Origin: Diphasiastrum complanatum
Lineage: Eukaryota; Streptophyta; Lycopodiopsida; Lycopodiales; Lycopodiaceae
DNA length: 64,000 nt
Assembly: GCA_029204225.1 (NCBI GenBank)
Contig: CM055099.1
Span: forward strand, 60,299,919-60,363,918
Direction of reading: 5' to 3'
This document shows positions 43,460 to 57,501 of the stretch, piece after piece. How positions within the stretch are numbered: the stretch's first letter is position 1; each line of letters opens with the position of its first letter. The position numbers were made by a program, and so were the translations under genes. Under the pieces are notes generated by a model. It saw only the letters and a program-made list of their open reading frames with translations. It did no database searches and was not told the DNA's origin.

Positions 43460-45714
43460 GTCTCCGTGCTATACTATCCATCGTGCTATACTATCAATCT
43501 TGTAAGAATCTAGATAATTTGTTTCAATGTCTTCTTCTTCTGAAAAGATGTGAAGAGCATAAGAAGATTGCTCGGGCGTAAAGCTTATATATGATTGAGC
43601 AGTTTCTCCTTCATATTGCTCACGTTGCCATGTGATAACATGCTCGTGCAACTTTCCTTGTTCATCATGTTTTCCAATTCAAAACCACAACTCCTTTTTC
43701 TTCCAATGAACAATGGCATTTGCTTGATATAGCCAGGGTCTTCTGATAAGGACGGAGTAGTTGCCGATTCCGACTAGTCGGATTACAATAAAATTCATGA
43801 TAAATGGTATATCTTGGATATATACTGTGACTTCTTTCAACTTGCCTACAAGCTTCCTCCTTGTCGAGTCGGCCAGATTGATCTTTCTCTGAGTAGGCTG
43901 GATATTAGTAAGTCCATGTGCATGCGCTGTATCTTCCGTCATAGTATTGATGTTTGACTCGGAGTCAATTGGTACTTTTTCAATTAAACACCCTTAGATA
44001 GAGATGTCAATCTCTGGCGCCCCCAGATCTCCAAGGTCAATGGCAAGAAGGGATATCTCAGGTAGAGAAATCTTCTTCTTCCTCCTTGTCTGTGATAGAC
44101 TCTTTAGCTGCATCCTATAATAGTTGTTATCAAATAACAGCTGTTCGAAAGTGATATTTGGCCTCAAGGAGCCAATATCTTAAACAAGGTCATATTGCTT
44201 CTTTGTTTGCAACCTGAAATCTACGACAACATTGGATAGTTTTGAGTTTAATGGAACTTCCTTCTTGTCTTCAAAAGTGACCTTCTTTTGAAGCGGGTTG
44301 GATTTAAGTTCTTCTTCGATTAGAGTTTTCGCTTCCTCAGCAACACCTTTCTTAAATAGCTTCTCAATGTTTATGTCATAATCAGAGTCATCCTTCAAGT
44401 CTTTTTGGGTAATAGACTTGTTCTTCAACTTCTTTGTCGGATGCTTCCGCTTATTCTTCCGAGTTTTAGCTAGACTCTCTTTCGTTGGTTTGGGTGATTT
44501 TGAAGTGCTTCAAGTGAAAACTTTACAAACATCTTCCAAATCACTTGGCCAATTGGTATCAGTGATCAATAGAGTGCCTTCGTCAAGGCATTCAATTCTC
44601 TGTATGACTGCATCTTCCTACTTCTTCTTTATCTCCGGTTCTGCACCATGATATTGAACATATTTGTATAGCACCTTTAACTTTTGAGTTGGTCGACGAG
44701 GCTTCGGTCAATTGAGTGAAGATCTGAAATGTTTTTCTTCCAAACCTTGTCGATCTTTGGAGATGGTTCCTTGGAAGGTTTGGACTTCTTTTTAATCTTT
44801 TTCTCCTTCCGATGATTTTTATCATCTTCGGAAGAATTTGAGCTCTCTATGTCGAAATCAGCACTGAAACTTGATGACTCCTAAACTATGGATGAATCTT
44901 CTCATGAGCTTGAATCATCAAATAAAGCTGATGACTTCTTCTTTGTCTTCTTGCTGAAATGTCGCTTCTGAGCAATCTTTGACGTTTCATAATTTTCTGC
45001 TATTGCAATAACTTCATCCATGGTATTCATGGGTCCTCGTTAGCAGTACCTGAATCTTACTTGGTAGCCTTGCAAGGTACCATTCTATCCTGCAACAGGA
45101 TACACACCCAGCAACTTCCGAATTAAGTTTTTTACCTTTCGGGTGTGCCTTCTCAGTGACTACTTATCTTTCTTTTGAATAGAGTTCAGTAGTGTAAGCA
45201 CTCGGGTAGAGTAACCAATCTCGTGGAACTGAGTGAGAAAGGCTTCTCTCAGTAGGTCCCAAGTGTTAACGGTTGCACGATCCATTTGGCTGTACCAAAT
45301 TTGGGCTTGTTTTCGCAGCAGACTAGGGAATGTGCGTAATTTGTCTGCATTCGTTCCCTCACTATTGGATACAACAATGGATTCAAATTGGGAGATGTAA
45401 CTATCAGTGTCATCTAAAGAAGTTCCCTTGAAGTAATCATACTTGATTCTTGAACTTGAATTGAATCATGTTTGAGGTGGGTCCATTTCTGGTTTAGGGT
45501 TGGGATGTTCAAGATCTAAATCAGGATCAAGATCTGGATCTGGATTACCAACAGTCTCAGGAAGTTCAGGTTTAGGTTCTGTTTCGGGTTTATCGAGTAA
45601 GTTATTGAAATACACTTCGGCTTCCTGATAAGTGGTAAAAGGAGGTGAGTCGTGCTGAAAGGATTGTTGAAGACTTCTGAAAAAGTTCTCACGAAGGCTT
45701 CTGTATCTTTTCAA
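43460..45714 (-). pseudogene. Ty3/gypsy gag and protease region (element A)
   Basis: Minus-strand pieces start MKRYRSLRENFFRSLQQSFQ at 45714. They continue with an IKYDYFK...LDD.DSYISQF gag core near 45430, SLLRKQAQIWY near 45300, Lys/Ser-rich regions (44.9-44.2 kb) and a protease-like segment (KLKEVTVYIQDIPFIMNFIV then YSVLIRRPWLYQANA) at 43679-43942. Many stops and frame changes are present. The gag matches the remnant at 49217-50457 (element B). RT and later domains of this element are missing. The sequence ends near 43460 against a plus-strand fragment. Confidence 0.75.
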
Positions 45715-45801
45715 ATGCTCAGCTCTAGAACTGTTTGAAATACTTCATGTAGTTGGCATTCATCTTTAACTAACAAACATCTAAATCCAACAGATTAGCA
45801 A

Positions 45802-45819
45802 TCCCCTGCAACGGCGCCA
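45802..45819 (-). other. Primer-binding site, tRNA-Asp type (element A)
   Basis: The minus strand reads TGGCGCCGTTGCAGGGGA, one mismatch from the TGGCGCCGTTGCCGGGGA expected for tRNA-Asp. It is separated from the LTR end TGACA by a 12-bp spacer. It fixes the minus orientation. Confidence 0.8.
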
Positions 45820-45831
45820 AAAATAAGCATA

Positions 45832-47052
45832 TGTCATGTTATACTTATCTTTATTGTAAGGATATGTAGTATAAAAGATTGTCATTTCCCAAAGAGACTG
45901 TTTTATATTGTGATTTTATAAAATGTGATTTCAAGCATACAAAAGTGAAAGATATTGATGCCGACTAGTCTCATATCGAACATGTTGCATTGCTGATTAG
46001 TATATCCCACTTATCGGCCAGACCGATCTATTGGTCTGTGCACCTAATAAAGTTTGTCGGCCAAGCGAAGTCAATTGCATCAGATAAACCAAGGCAGAGA
46101 AACATACAAATGTCTCTGTGCAATCCAAATGTAGTCTGACAATCTGTCCTCAACAACAGAGAGCTCTCATTCAAAAGAACGATTGACTACTAACTTAAAC
46201 TGCACGAGTATCCATATGCAAATTAATTCAAAGTATTGATTCGCAACAACACACAGCAAGCTTTAGGATGTGTAAGTTCGGATATACATCAGCAGTGTAA
46301 TGTAACTGTGATTTCGAATGTTAGCATCACCATTAAGTTCCAAGCAATCGATTATTTGATCACATAGACAATCAAATATCCAATATGTTTTAAGACAATC
46401 TTAGCAATGAATTCACGGTTGCTCGCATATGACAGTATCAAGGCTAAGGAAGTGTTTGACCAGAGTTACAATCACAAGCACATCTGACAAGGTGAGGCTT
46501 ACCAACTGTCAGAAATAGAAGTACTCAGCAAGCAGAAGGCTTATGAAAGTAGAGAGAAGGAAAAACTTGAAGACTCAAACTCTCTCTGTGATCTCTTGAA
46601 AAACTTGGTGGTTGTATTGAAGCACAAGTGGTGTACATATAGGGAACGAGCATGAAAGTATGCATCTCTTCAGTAACCGATATGCCGCTTCTTATTAAAT
46701 TTAATTAACTAATTCCATCAAATAGAAAAATTACAAGTGTACATTTTCTAGTGGCATCCTTGTGACGCGACTTTGCTCCAATGAGAAGTAAGCACATGGA
46801 AGGTTGCGACGTTTTCTTGATGCTTAATAAATGAGTCTTCTGGAATGTTCTTCTCTTAGGGCTAGCCTTCTTATTAAGGTTCATGTCATTTCATATCTGC
46901 CCTTCGGGTTATACTCCTTCCTTCAGTCACATTTATTTAGTCCTCTTTATCTTTGATGTATCTTTGGATAACTTGTCATTGTCGCGATTATTAGATATTT
47001 CTTCATATTCGGTGGTTATCTTCATCAGTTAAGTAGGTTGATTTGCATCACA
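45832..47052 (-). repeat. LTR of gypsy element A (1221 bp)
   Basis: Plus-strand limits are TGTCATG and GCATCACA. The same limits and spacing to the primer site are seen in the 1215-bp LTR of element B at 50540. The two are the same family but clearly diverged. Element A's gag follows on the minus strand. Confidence 0.65.
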
Positions 47053-47232
47053 AAATAGCAATTCAAGAAAAATATGCATGTAATAGGGTATTACACTACA
47101 TCTAAAAGATCGGCCTATTCTAACAACCATTTCGAGACCTGTTGTGCTCATTGTTTTCTGTGGATCCACCGCCTCCTATTCACTACCCAAAACCTACAAA
47201 ACAAATGTGAAGTCAATACACTGCAGACTAGA

Positions 47233-47234
<2 letters not shown>

Positions 47235-47291
<57 letters not shown>

Positions 47292-47327
47292 GGAGGGAGG
47301 GAGGGAGGGAGGGAGGGAGGGAGGGAG
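47235..47327 (+). repeat. Compound microsatellite (GT)n(GA)n(GGGA)n
   Basis: About 18 GT repeats are followed by about 10 GA and then nine GGGA-type units. The apparent ORF across it is low complexity. Confidence 0.9.
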
Positions 47328-47369
47328 ATTACCTTGGATTCATTAGCTTCATCCTCCATCTTCTCTTTT

Positions 47370-48300
47370 GTCACCTAAGTTTATCACTTTCCAATGTATT
47401 TTATGTTCCTCATCTCACAAAGAATGTGATTAGTGTTGGAAAGTTATTTGATTATGGTTTTGAAGTGGAATTCAATGTCAATAATTGTTTCATAAAGAAA
47501 GGTGATGAGATCCTAGAAAGTGGATCTAGATATGGAGGCATTTTCAAGTTAGATTTACAAGAGAATGCAAGTACTTGTGATTTTGCATTGATGACTTGTG
47601 TTTCCAAGGAGGAAGTATGGCATAGGAGGTTGCATGTTTCCAATTTCATATCTATTTCTTCAATAGTCAAGGAGATCAAGCCAAAAGTTGCTTATTCTAT
47701 GGCAAAATCACATATGGATCCATATTTGATGTCTTCTACCAAGACAAAACATCTGTTGGAGTTAGTATACTCGGATGTTCATCTTTCTATATCATTAAGC
47801 AATGAAGGTATCTCTTGCTTTGCATTTACTATTGATGGTTTCAGAAGTAACCAACGGCTATGTCTTGTCTCTTCGAGTTTTATGGTGCATGTGTATTTTC
47901 CATTATGCAAAGCTTTTTGGAGTTATGGAGCTATTGGAAGGATTGCACTATATGGAGTCTTGTTCAACTATAAGCCTAAGGTTGTGTACCTTGGTGTTCT
48001 TGAAGGTTATTGCTTTGCATGCGAATTCTTGGAAGGAAAGAAGGATGGAGATCCAAGCCTATGGATCATGGTTGGATGCTTATCCACCAAGGAAGCTACA
48101 TAGCCTTTACACTCTCTATCTTGAAGGTGTTTGAGCATGGAGAAGTTATTGATTATGAAGATCTATCTTCTATCTTGGATAAGGCCGAGAGCACAGTGTC
48201 TCTTATTGCATCAAAAGTTCATTCTATGGAGAAAAGCCAACTTATGATGGGGTCGAGGTTTGAGGAGGAGTATCCTCAACATGAATATCCAAGAAGATCT
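47370..48300 (+). pseudogene. Ty1/copia fragment: pre-integrase and integrase start
   Basis: NVFYVPHLTKNVISVGKLFD is the end of the copia protease domain. It is followed by EVWHRRLHVSNFISISSIVK (pre-integrase with LWH..LGH degraded to VWHRRLH) and LLELVYSDVHLSIS (first integrase Asp). After about 47830 the integrase core is replaced by a degraded reading with FNYKPKVVYLGVLEG. The NGVAER-type Glu segment and RT are missing. The open frame from 47144 starts inside a microsatellite, so that start is an artefact. Confidence 0.75.
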
Positions 48301-49216
48301 TGAATATGACATCTCCTAAATTATAGGAGTTAGGTCCTAGATTGTAGAAATCTAGAAAGTCAACACAAACCACCAATGGATGATGTGGCAAACTTGATAG
48401 ATCTTATCCAAAGTGGATATGGATGAGTACAATGAGCTGTCCCACATGTGCTGGATGCAGCTTAGAGAGAGATTATGGTGATTGTGTACTATTTCTCTGT
48501 TATCAGGCCTTACAGTAGTTGTACTTCACACGTGTGAACCCATGGATCATCATTTCTTGATTGAGAGAGAGAGAGAGAGAGATATTCAGAACGTTAGCAA
48601 TTGTTTTGAGCCTGTAAGTAGGATCACGCGCTTATCAGCGTGATTGTATCATGATCTGATCGTTGTGTTTACAACTTATTATACAGATTTCCTATTGTTC
48701 TACACTCTTTCTGCATTCTTGTTGAATGATAACTCTCACTCCTCTTACAAAACATTGTTATCAGAGAAGTGTATGGCTGTCTTTGATGCCTAAATTGATT
48801 CTACATTCTCTTCATACCAGATTATTAGTACTAGAGAATTGCATGGCTGTCTTAGATGCCTAATCGTCTTCGCAATCTTTCTTTCATGCAGTCTACGACT
48901 CCTACACTGATAATCTGATTCAACAGCTCATAAAATCCATTCTCTAAGTAATCCATGATCCTGCTACCAAAAATTCTTTGTTTCTTCAGTTGACATCAAT
49001 CCAAATGTCAACCAAAGTGGTATCAAAGCTGATAATTCACATTCCATCCAATCCCACTGATTGGTATCAGAGTCCACATGAGGGCAGTCCGGATATTTGT
49101 GTCCAGGCTCTCTACAGTTCGAACTTAGCGGTACATATCCAATCGGCTTTCGTGGCTAAGGACAGTCAGGTGAAAAATGTCTTGGCTCTCTCCACAGTTG
49201 TAACAATTGCCCAACA
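48301..49216 (+). other. Decayed copia LTR/leader-like sequence
   Basis: There are several variants of the copia primer site: TGTTATCAGAGAAG (48767), GTGGTATCAAAGCTG (49018) and TTGGTATCAGAGTCC (49061). They suggest one or more degenerate 5' LTR/leader junctions. A short (GA)n lies at 48568-48582. No gene. Confidence 0.4.
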
Positions 49217-50457
49217 CTAGTTTATTCGTGGTTTGTGACTTCATCGCTGGTCCAACAAATTCTGAAGGATTCTGTCTTTTTGGTGCGAACTTTGGTCTAT
49301 CCTGCTGGGCTGATATTGTAGTACCCTGAACATAATTAGTAGTAGCATCATTCTAAAAAATGAAGAGTACCTCCTGGGCAGGATCTTCGATATACTTTAC
49401 ATCCACAATTGTGTAGTCTTTCTTAGAATGTCCAGAAGTTCCGCATTTTGTACACCACATTCCTGTGTTAGAAGAAGAAGCTTTTGGCCTTTTGTCTGCA
49501 ACTTCAGAGATCTGCACTTTCAAATCATTAAATTTTTTATTAAGATCAGCCATGTTACTTTTCCAAAGCTTTTCGATTTTAGAAGTTGACGACTTATCCT
49601 CGATAGTTTTTGTGTTGTCCTTTCGTTTGGATCGACCTTTACTTCTTCTGTCTACTTTATTAGCTTTTGATTCCGATGAATCACTACTTTTAGACTCCGA
49701 TCTTGAAGAACTGGAACTTGATTCAATATCTGAATCATCTTTGTTATCACTAAAATTGATCTTAGACTTACGAGATCTTTTAGTTGAGCGTCGCTTTCGT
49801 GCTAGCTTCGAAGTCTCAAAATTCTTAGCACTTGTTATTACTGCAGATAAGGAAGTCACGTCTCCTTGTCTGCAATATCGATCGATTTTTGGTGGTAAAC
49901 TAGCCAAAAACCATTCGATCTGCATATCAATCGGATATACACCGGTTAGTTTTCCTATAAGATTCTTGACCTTTTGTGTATATTTTCAAAGGGATTCTTT
50001 AGTTTTCTTCTTAACATTGTTTAGACGTTTGAGAACTAGATTTATAACCGATTTCTCTGAACTGGTTCAAAAACGCATCTTTCAGTAGTAACCAGGTGAC
50101 TACACGGCCTGGTTCAACTTGATTGTACCATATGTGTGCCTGCTTTCTTAGCAGACTGGTAAAGATTTGCAGTTTGTCTATGTCAGTTCCTTCATTATTT
50201 GCATTAGCAATCGACTTGAATTGCGAGATATAGCTGTCTGCATCATCTAAAGTAGTTTCTTTAAAATAATCATACTTGATTTTTGACATGGAAGTGAAAC
50301 GTGGAGCAGGACCCTCCATACTGAAGCTAAGTAAGAGTGCAAGAAGCTGGGTGGTGATCTCGTTGAGATTTCTTCAACTCGTAGCCGCACTCTATCTTCG
50401 TAAAAATTCCTCTCTAAGCTTACGGTATCGTTCTAATCGAGATTCTCTATCTAACAT
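49217..50457 (-). pseudogene. Ty3/gypsy gag (element B)
   Basis: From ATG at 50457 (MLDRESRLERYRKLREEFLR) the reading passes two stops to KIKYDYFKETTLDDADSYIS, SLLRKQAHIWYNQVEPGRVV and LKDAFLNQFREIGY, a gag core matching element A. After a frame change it has WFLASLPPKIDRYC, a Ser/Lys-rich acidic-basic region and WCTKCGTSGHSKKDY, a CX2CX4HX4C zinc knuckle whose last Cys is Tyr. The remaining Gln/Pro-rich tail ends near 49217. Everything downstream is replaced by copia-derived sequence. Confidence 0.8.
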
Positions 50458-50509
50458 ACACTAGGAATGGAGGTGGAAGTGTCAGTTTCCTTTTAACTTT
50501 CTTAAGCTA

Positions 50510-50527
50510 TCCTCGGCAACGGCGCCA
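50510..50527 (-). other. Primer-binding site, tRNA-Asp type (element B)
   Basis: Minus-strand TGGCGCCGTTGCCGAGGA matches the tRNA-Asp complement except for one base. It lies 12 bp from the LTR. Confidence 0.85.
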
Positions 50528-50539
50528 AAAATTGGTATA

Positions 50540-51754
50540 TGTCATACTATACCAACAAAGATAATATAGATTTTGTAGTAAATATTGTCGAACCCCAAGA
50601 GGATAGCGATTGAAAGTTAAATATTTGGTACAAGTATGATCTTGTGTTATTCTGACTGTCAACAGACATTAGAAAGTAACCAGTATTACTTGTGTTAGGG
50701 GTGTGTAGTGTTAATAATTCCAGAACAACAGTCTTGCCTCTATTCAAATGAAATGTGTTCTACAGGTGAGATGTTATCAGAGTAGTACGATAATACTACA
50801 CTCCGACTAATTAAGTTGTCAGCAAAGATTTGAGAAATATTTGATGTATTATTGTATGATCAAACAATTAATTAATCCTATTTGCGAACTGTTCGGTTCT
50901 AGACAGAAGTCCTCAACAACTTGAGTCCAATTTATGGCTAAAGTACACGAATAGTTTTAGAGTATGTTAGAAACTTATGTCTAACACAAATAGGAACATA
51001 GATCAATGACTCGATTCCTCAGACAGAGACTGTCATCTCAGATGTATACATACAATTCTATCAATGAGCGTGCTAGATTGTACCAAATGTAGACGTTTTT
51101 CGAGTGTTGAATACAAAGTATTCGCGACAGACGAATAAGATAGTTTTAAGACAATTATTTAGAACATATTTACGGACATACAACAAACGACTGTAATGCG
51201 CTAAAGCATCTATTTGACCAGAGAGTAATTCATATAATGTAGTAGAGATTGCTAGTAGACTCAAGATCACTCACACTCAACAGTGCGGAGAACAGAGATA
51301 AGAGAGAATAATCCTCGACACTCTATTTACTTCTTCAATCTCTCACAAATATCTAAACTTCTCTCTCGATGCTTGACACTGAAGCGAACAAACAAACCTC
51401 TAAAGACTACAGGTGCATCGCTCCCGTAAAAGGTCTAGTTAATAATTAGGTTGAATGTATGTTCAATTATACCGTGAGAGGTATATTTAACTAAGAGTTT
51501 AAATTACTCTAGTTTAATATGTTGATTCATATTTAGTCGTTTCACGTCGATGACCTAGTAAAGGCTATTCAAGGTAGTGTTTCACTTCTGGAGGTCTTGT
51601 CCTTAAATAGAAGACAAGTCTTTAGGAGTTATATTCTCGAAAAATGATATAGGCCTCTTCATGATTTATATTTATCCAACTCATATCTTCACATTTGAGT
51701 ATATCATGCCATATTAGGTTGATATTCAATATTTAGCAAATTCGTGGCATCACA
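50540..51754 (-). repeat. LTR of gypsy element B (1215 bp)
   Basis: Plus-strand limits are TGTCATACTATACC and GGCATCACA. The same layout as the LTR at 45832. It is AT-rich with no ORF of interest. Confidence 0.65.
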
Positions 51755-52193
51755 ACAAACTTCCAGTCTATTCAGATGAATATTATGAGGTATATATGGC
51801 TTCAAGATAAATAAACTTCACTACATTCATGTGGTCTGACTTCAACTCTCATCACATTTATCAGATAATTTACTCATCTTCATTGGATGCAGGTATCGTA
51901 GTCCCAATCCAATGCATCGCAATCACATGAGTCTGATCGCGACTTCAATGCCCAGGACGAGGAAGACTCAGCTGGATCTAATTAGGTGTTTCAATAATCC
52001 AATTTGTAACATATCTATGTACTTGGAACATTTATGTATGAATATATATTCGTTTAAGTTAGTGTCTCTTTCATCAATTTTTAAGTGCATAAAATGTAAC
52101 TCAAATATTTGCAAATTTTTTTATTAACAATTATGAACATATGATTTTGCTTACCAACTTCATAAGAAGTGGTGCAAAAGACTCTGGAGTCCA
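51755..52193. other. No gene seen
   Basis: AT-rich sequence outside the LTR of element B, with no motifs or long frames. Confidence 0.35.
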
Positions 52194-52313
52194 TTTTTAG
52201 GGTAGAATGGAGCCAGTAAACTAGCTCCATTCTGCCCTAAAAAACTTTTTTGGCCCTCGAAACAGTGTACCTTTTTAAGAAGGATATACCAAGGGATGTC
52301 CCTTGGTATATCC
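52194..52313. repeat. Two consecutive strong palindromes
   Basis: Arms TTTTTAGGGTAGAATGGAGC (52194-52213) and the 20 bp at 52224-52243 are inverted with one mismatch and a 10-bp loop. Next, GGATATACCAAGGGA (52282-52296) is followed by TG and its exact reverse complement (52299-52313), a 32-bp near-perfect palindrome. Both would form cruciforms or RNA hairpins. A foldback transposon or a hairpin-RNA locus are possible. Confidence 0.7.
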
Positions 52314-52883
52314 CTCGGACAAGACATGCCACTAACAGCTTTTTGGGAGGGAAATATCGAGGTCCTTGGATAAATCGCTCGGTTTATACATGCTATAAAC
52401 AAAGCAAAAATAAGATGAAGAAGCCTCGATTACCGAGGTAATTATCGAGGATATCTCCGAGGTATACATCATGGTATAAACCGAGGTTTCAAAACTTTTT
52501 TTAAAAAAAAAACTCTTCATTAAAACCTCGGTAATAGGGTCATAAATCCTCCCACACGTGGCAATATCAAAATCAAACTCTCTGTAACTTTTGCCACTTG
52601 TGGCAAATCTCTATAGATACATGCTACATGAGAGGCGATTAAATAACAGCCATGTGTGGCACTTCCACGCATGGCTCTACCACGCCAAGGTATTTTGATG
52701 CTCAGTTTTTTTTAAGAAGACCTAGAGTTTTCTTGAAGAAGCCGATTATTTTTAGACCTAGAGTTTCGATACCAAGTGATCATTTGCCACATTGACTCCC
52801 ACATGGCTATGGGTCTCATGCTCCATTCTAAGCTTGACTAGCTTAAGCAAGGTGACCTATGTTCTTTCTTTTTCTTCCACACG
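52314..52883. other. CCTCGG/CCGAGG-rich stretch, no gene
   Basis: CCGAGG or TCGAGG recurs between 52350 and 52540, partly in inverted order (CGGTTTATAC near 52379 against GTATAAACCG near 52473), so the palindromic unit may extend to about 52540. Nothing coding. Confidence 0.4.
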
Positions 52884-54890
52884 TTGCATCATAAACATTC
52901 TTCCTTCTTTGTCCACTCTATGACAAATTCAAGCCGCACTCTTCTTGATTTTTCCTCTATGGTCCAAACCTTTGTCTCTCTCTTTCAAAGCTTTCTTTCT
53001 CCTGCTCAACCTAAACCTTATAGGCTTGTCTCATTTTGTGCTACTAGCTCTTCTCTCTATTGTGATGTCTCTTCCTTGCTAGCTGCTCCCCTCACCCTCA
53101 ATAAACTACATGACGACCTCCTCTCTCTTCTCCTTGGTAAACCTCAGGACCAAATAGTATGATGCCTAAATTCTTCATTAAGTTTGGGTCATGGCCTTTT
53201 TGAGCTAGCCCTTCAAGCTTCTTCCTCTAGTTCCCTACCACTCTACATTTCAGAAGGCTTAGTCAAGCTTATTCCTAAGAAGCCTCTCCCTCTCACTCTA
53301 TCTGACTTTTGACCTCTCACCATGCTCAATACCTCTTATACAATCATGGCGAAAGTTATGGACTTAGGCCTCTCCTCTTGCTGGACTTGTCGATACTTTC
53401 CCATGAGTAGTTTGTCTTTGTGAAAAACTGGAATATCATGGACTTCATTTTTTGTATTTGGACCATGGCTGACTCCTTTCTTGATCCTCCATGTGGACCT
53501 GGACAAAGCTTTTGATCACATTAGTTGAAACTCCTCTATGAGCCCCAAGTTTGTCAATGAAGTTTGTAAACTCCTCTCCACATCTTTATTGAGTTCTATT
53601 ATTGTTCTTCCTCCCTCCTGAATAAGGACAAATCTAAACTTCATGTCATTGCTCCTCGTTCTCTTCCTTGAATCTCTTCCTTAGGGATTCGAATCATTGG
53701 GAAGGGCCACTCTTCCCTAGTCCAGCTGGAGAGATTCTGCTTCCGTAAGTCTATTCAGGATGCTCCGAGTAAGTGCTGACTATTTGACACCATTATCACC
53801 CCCTCAGCCTTGTATGCCGCAGAGATATGGTGCACAGGATTATTATCTTTTCACTGGTCCATTATTGCATGCTTACAGACCACCATGTTGGTTCGCATGA
53901 TCTAAGCGAAGCACTCTGTTCCCCATGAGATCATCCTTGCGGAGTTTGCCACCCCCCTATTCAGATTGAGGAAGCCTTCCAACTTATCACATACATCCAG
54001 CGAGCTCAGGCACTTCCTGATACTGAGCAGAGATATACGCGGATTGCACTCATGTCCTCTCATCACCTTTAGACTCAGGGATATCGGCTATCATGGTTCT
54101 CTCAGGCATCACACTTCCTCATGGAAGCATTTGTTGGTATCACTATCACTGATCTCCCTCTGGGTACACACCAATACAGTAGATGTTTTTTATACAGAGC
54201 ATATCTCGACCGTACCTGGCGTCACCAGCTGGGGGTAAAGCCTGACTCACTTTCTAGTGTGCAGGATGCCACTGGTCTTCCAGTTTTACCTTGCTATTTG
54301 TCTTCTGGACTATCACACGGTCTTTGTTTCACTTTGAGATAGTTCAGAGTCTCCTCACATCAGTTGGCTATTGAGACAAGTAGATTCCAAGGTACACCAT
54401 GAGAGAAGAGACTATGTCTGCTATGTTCCGTACATGAGAGACTGTCCGAGGAGCATTTCTTCTTCAGATGCCCCATATATTATGAGATTAGAGGGAGATA
54501 TCATTATTTATTTCGTGACATGCCTACTACACTCAGAGCACTGATGGGATATGAGGACTTCACTGTGTTGCACTTATGCTACGAGAGATGGTCTTACTAC
54601 GCCAGGATATGTACCAAACAGCTCCCCAACACATCCTAGCTTTCAGGCTTAGATTACGTCTTTCTTCACCAACAGACGGACACGGCCCGACGACGATGAT
54701 GACGACATACCACCTCACCGATGTCAGAGATAGTGTATCACTCATAGTCATGTAGCAGTTCACACTTCTCGCCTTGTTACGAGAGTACACAATTCTCACC
54801 CTCTTAGACGACGTCAGCAACGGTCCATACCTCCTGATACAGCTCGTACTACGTCTTTTTTCAGCAGCAGTAGTATCTGACACTATCTGA
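52884..54890 (+). pseudogene. L1-like LINE ORF2 remnant
   Basis: LLAAPLTLNKLHDDLLSLLLGKP resembles the linker before the reverse transcriptase. EGLVKLIPKKPLPLTLSDF, then LTMLNTSYTIMAKVMDLGL (53250-53370) is the start of a plant L1-type RT. A DLDKAFDHIS motif A follows (about 53495-53530), with RIIGKGHSSLVQLERF further on. The C-terminal part retains EEHFFFRCPIYYEIRGRYHY and FRDMPTTLRALMGYEDF (about 54440-54570), the zinc-binding end typical of plant LINEs. There are numerous stops, and the YADD motif is not visible. No endonuclease domain or poly(A) tail could be assigned. Confidence 0.75.
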
Positions 54891-55136
54891 TACTACTCTA
54901 CTCTACTCATGGCAGCTATTCTTGCTCCCACTTATGGACAGTTGGCAGTTTTTAGTTTACAGTTATATTACTCATTTTGATTTTATGCATAGTTTTTTCT
55001 TGGAGACGTTTATATACGCTCCCATGGTTTTCAATTGTTCTTTTTCTTCGTCAGGGCCCGAAGGCGAAGGCACATCAAATGAGGCAGGCTTAGAAAGGAG
55101 AGAATATTCTTTTGAATATTCCAGGGAGGAAGATGG

Positions 55137-55247
<111 letters not shown>

Positions 55248-55249
55248 AG

Positions 55250-56275
55250 AAGAAGAAAGAAAGTTTTATTAATGTCTTTTCCATGCCAAAAGACATATAA
55301 GACTAGCAAATGTACATGTCAATTGGCCTTAACCATTCTCCCTCTCCTTTGGGCCCCCTCCTCCTTCTGCAAGTTCTCCTCCTCCTATAGAAAGCCCTTA
55401 GTCCTTAAAAACCTTGTCTCTGACTTTCTTGAATTTTGAACCCTTCTCCATTGGTTGGGCACAATTATTCCTCCTTCAGATGAACCTATCTGGACCTCTT
55501 CTCTCTTCCCTCCAACTTTCCCTCTTGATCTCCTCTTCTCACCTACGATTTTCTCTTGCCCATAGAGAGACGTGTAGTAGTGCATGGGTTGTATGCATGA
55601 TGTTTGCATATTAGGAGTTGTAACTAGAGTCAATCTAAATTGCATGAGGGTTACATGAGCATATGCACAGATCACCAAAGAGATTTGTCATCTACTAATC
55701 CTGATTTTCAGTTCCAAGTTACTTATCTCCTCTCTTTCATTATGCTTTCACATAACATGGCTCGAGGGTGAGGCGTAAACTTCTTGGAAGCTATATCTCT
55801 AGTTGATTACATGGTTTTGTCTCCACTAGTCTCTCCTATATTTTCATTTTTATCTTATTCTTAGTCATCTCCTAGGTGGAATTTACAATAAGTCCTAGGA
55901 CCACTAGAAAGGATATGCACGGAGAGTTGTTAATTCTATAAGCACTCTCAATTATGGCCCGGACCGTGGCTATATAAGAGTGGTGGACAACATTATTTTT
56001 ATCATTCACTAGTTCCTTAGCTGAGATATTGATGGGGTGAGCCTATTGGTCGTCCAAGGAGTTAGATGCGACACCACCCTACAAGGGTGTGGCTATGGTA
56101 GTAAGGAATGTCATAATCATGTCATAAGGAGAGACCTTGGATGTTGTCATGGGATGACTCTCCCTTGGAGGAAAACATGCACACATTCTATGGTTGGGTT
56201 GGTCAATCACAAGTCAAATGCCTATGGTTATATATTCCTATGGGGGTGGGTTTCATGTCACATTTTGAATCTTTG
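55250..56275. other. No gene seen
   Basis: Short frames with no domain. CTGCATAT-type AT-rich and pyrimidine-rich stretches alternate. Confidence 0.35.

Positions 56276-57501
<1,226 letters not shown>

Noticed and set aside
49465-50088. A 207-codon plus-strand ORF
   Set aside because: It is the antisense of the minus-strand gypsy gag (Ser/Lys-rich region gives a Leu/Ser-rich shadow). The gag reading has the zinc knuckle and a homologue at 45 kb.
54560-54883. Minus-strand 107-codon ORF
   Set aside because: Antisense to the LINE C-terminal reading that has recognisable motifs.
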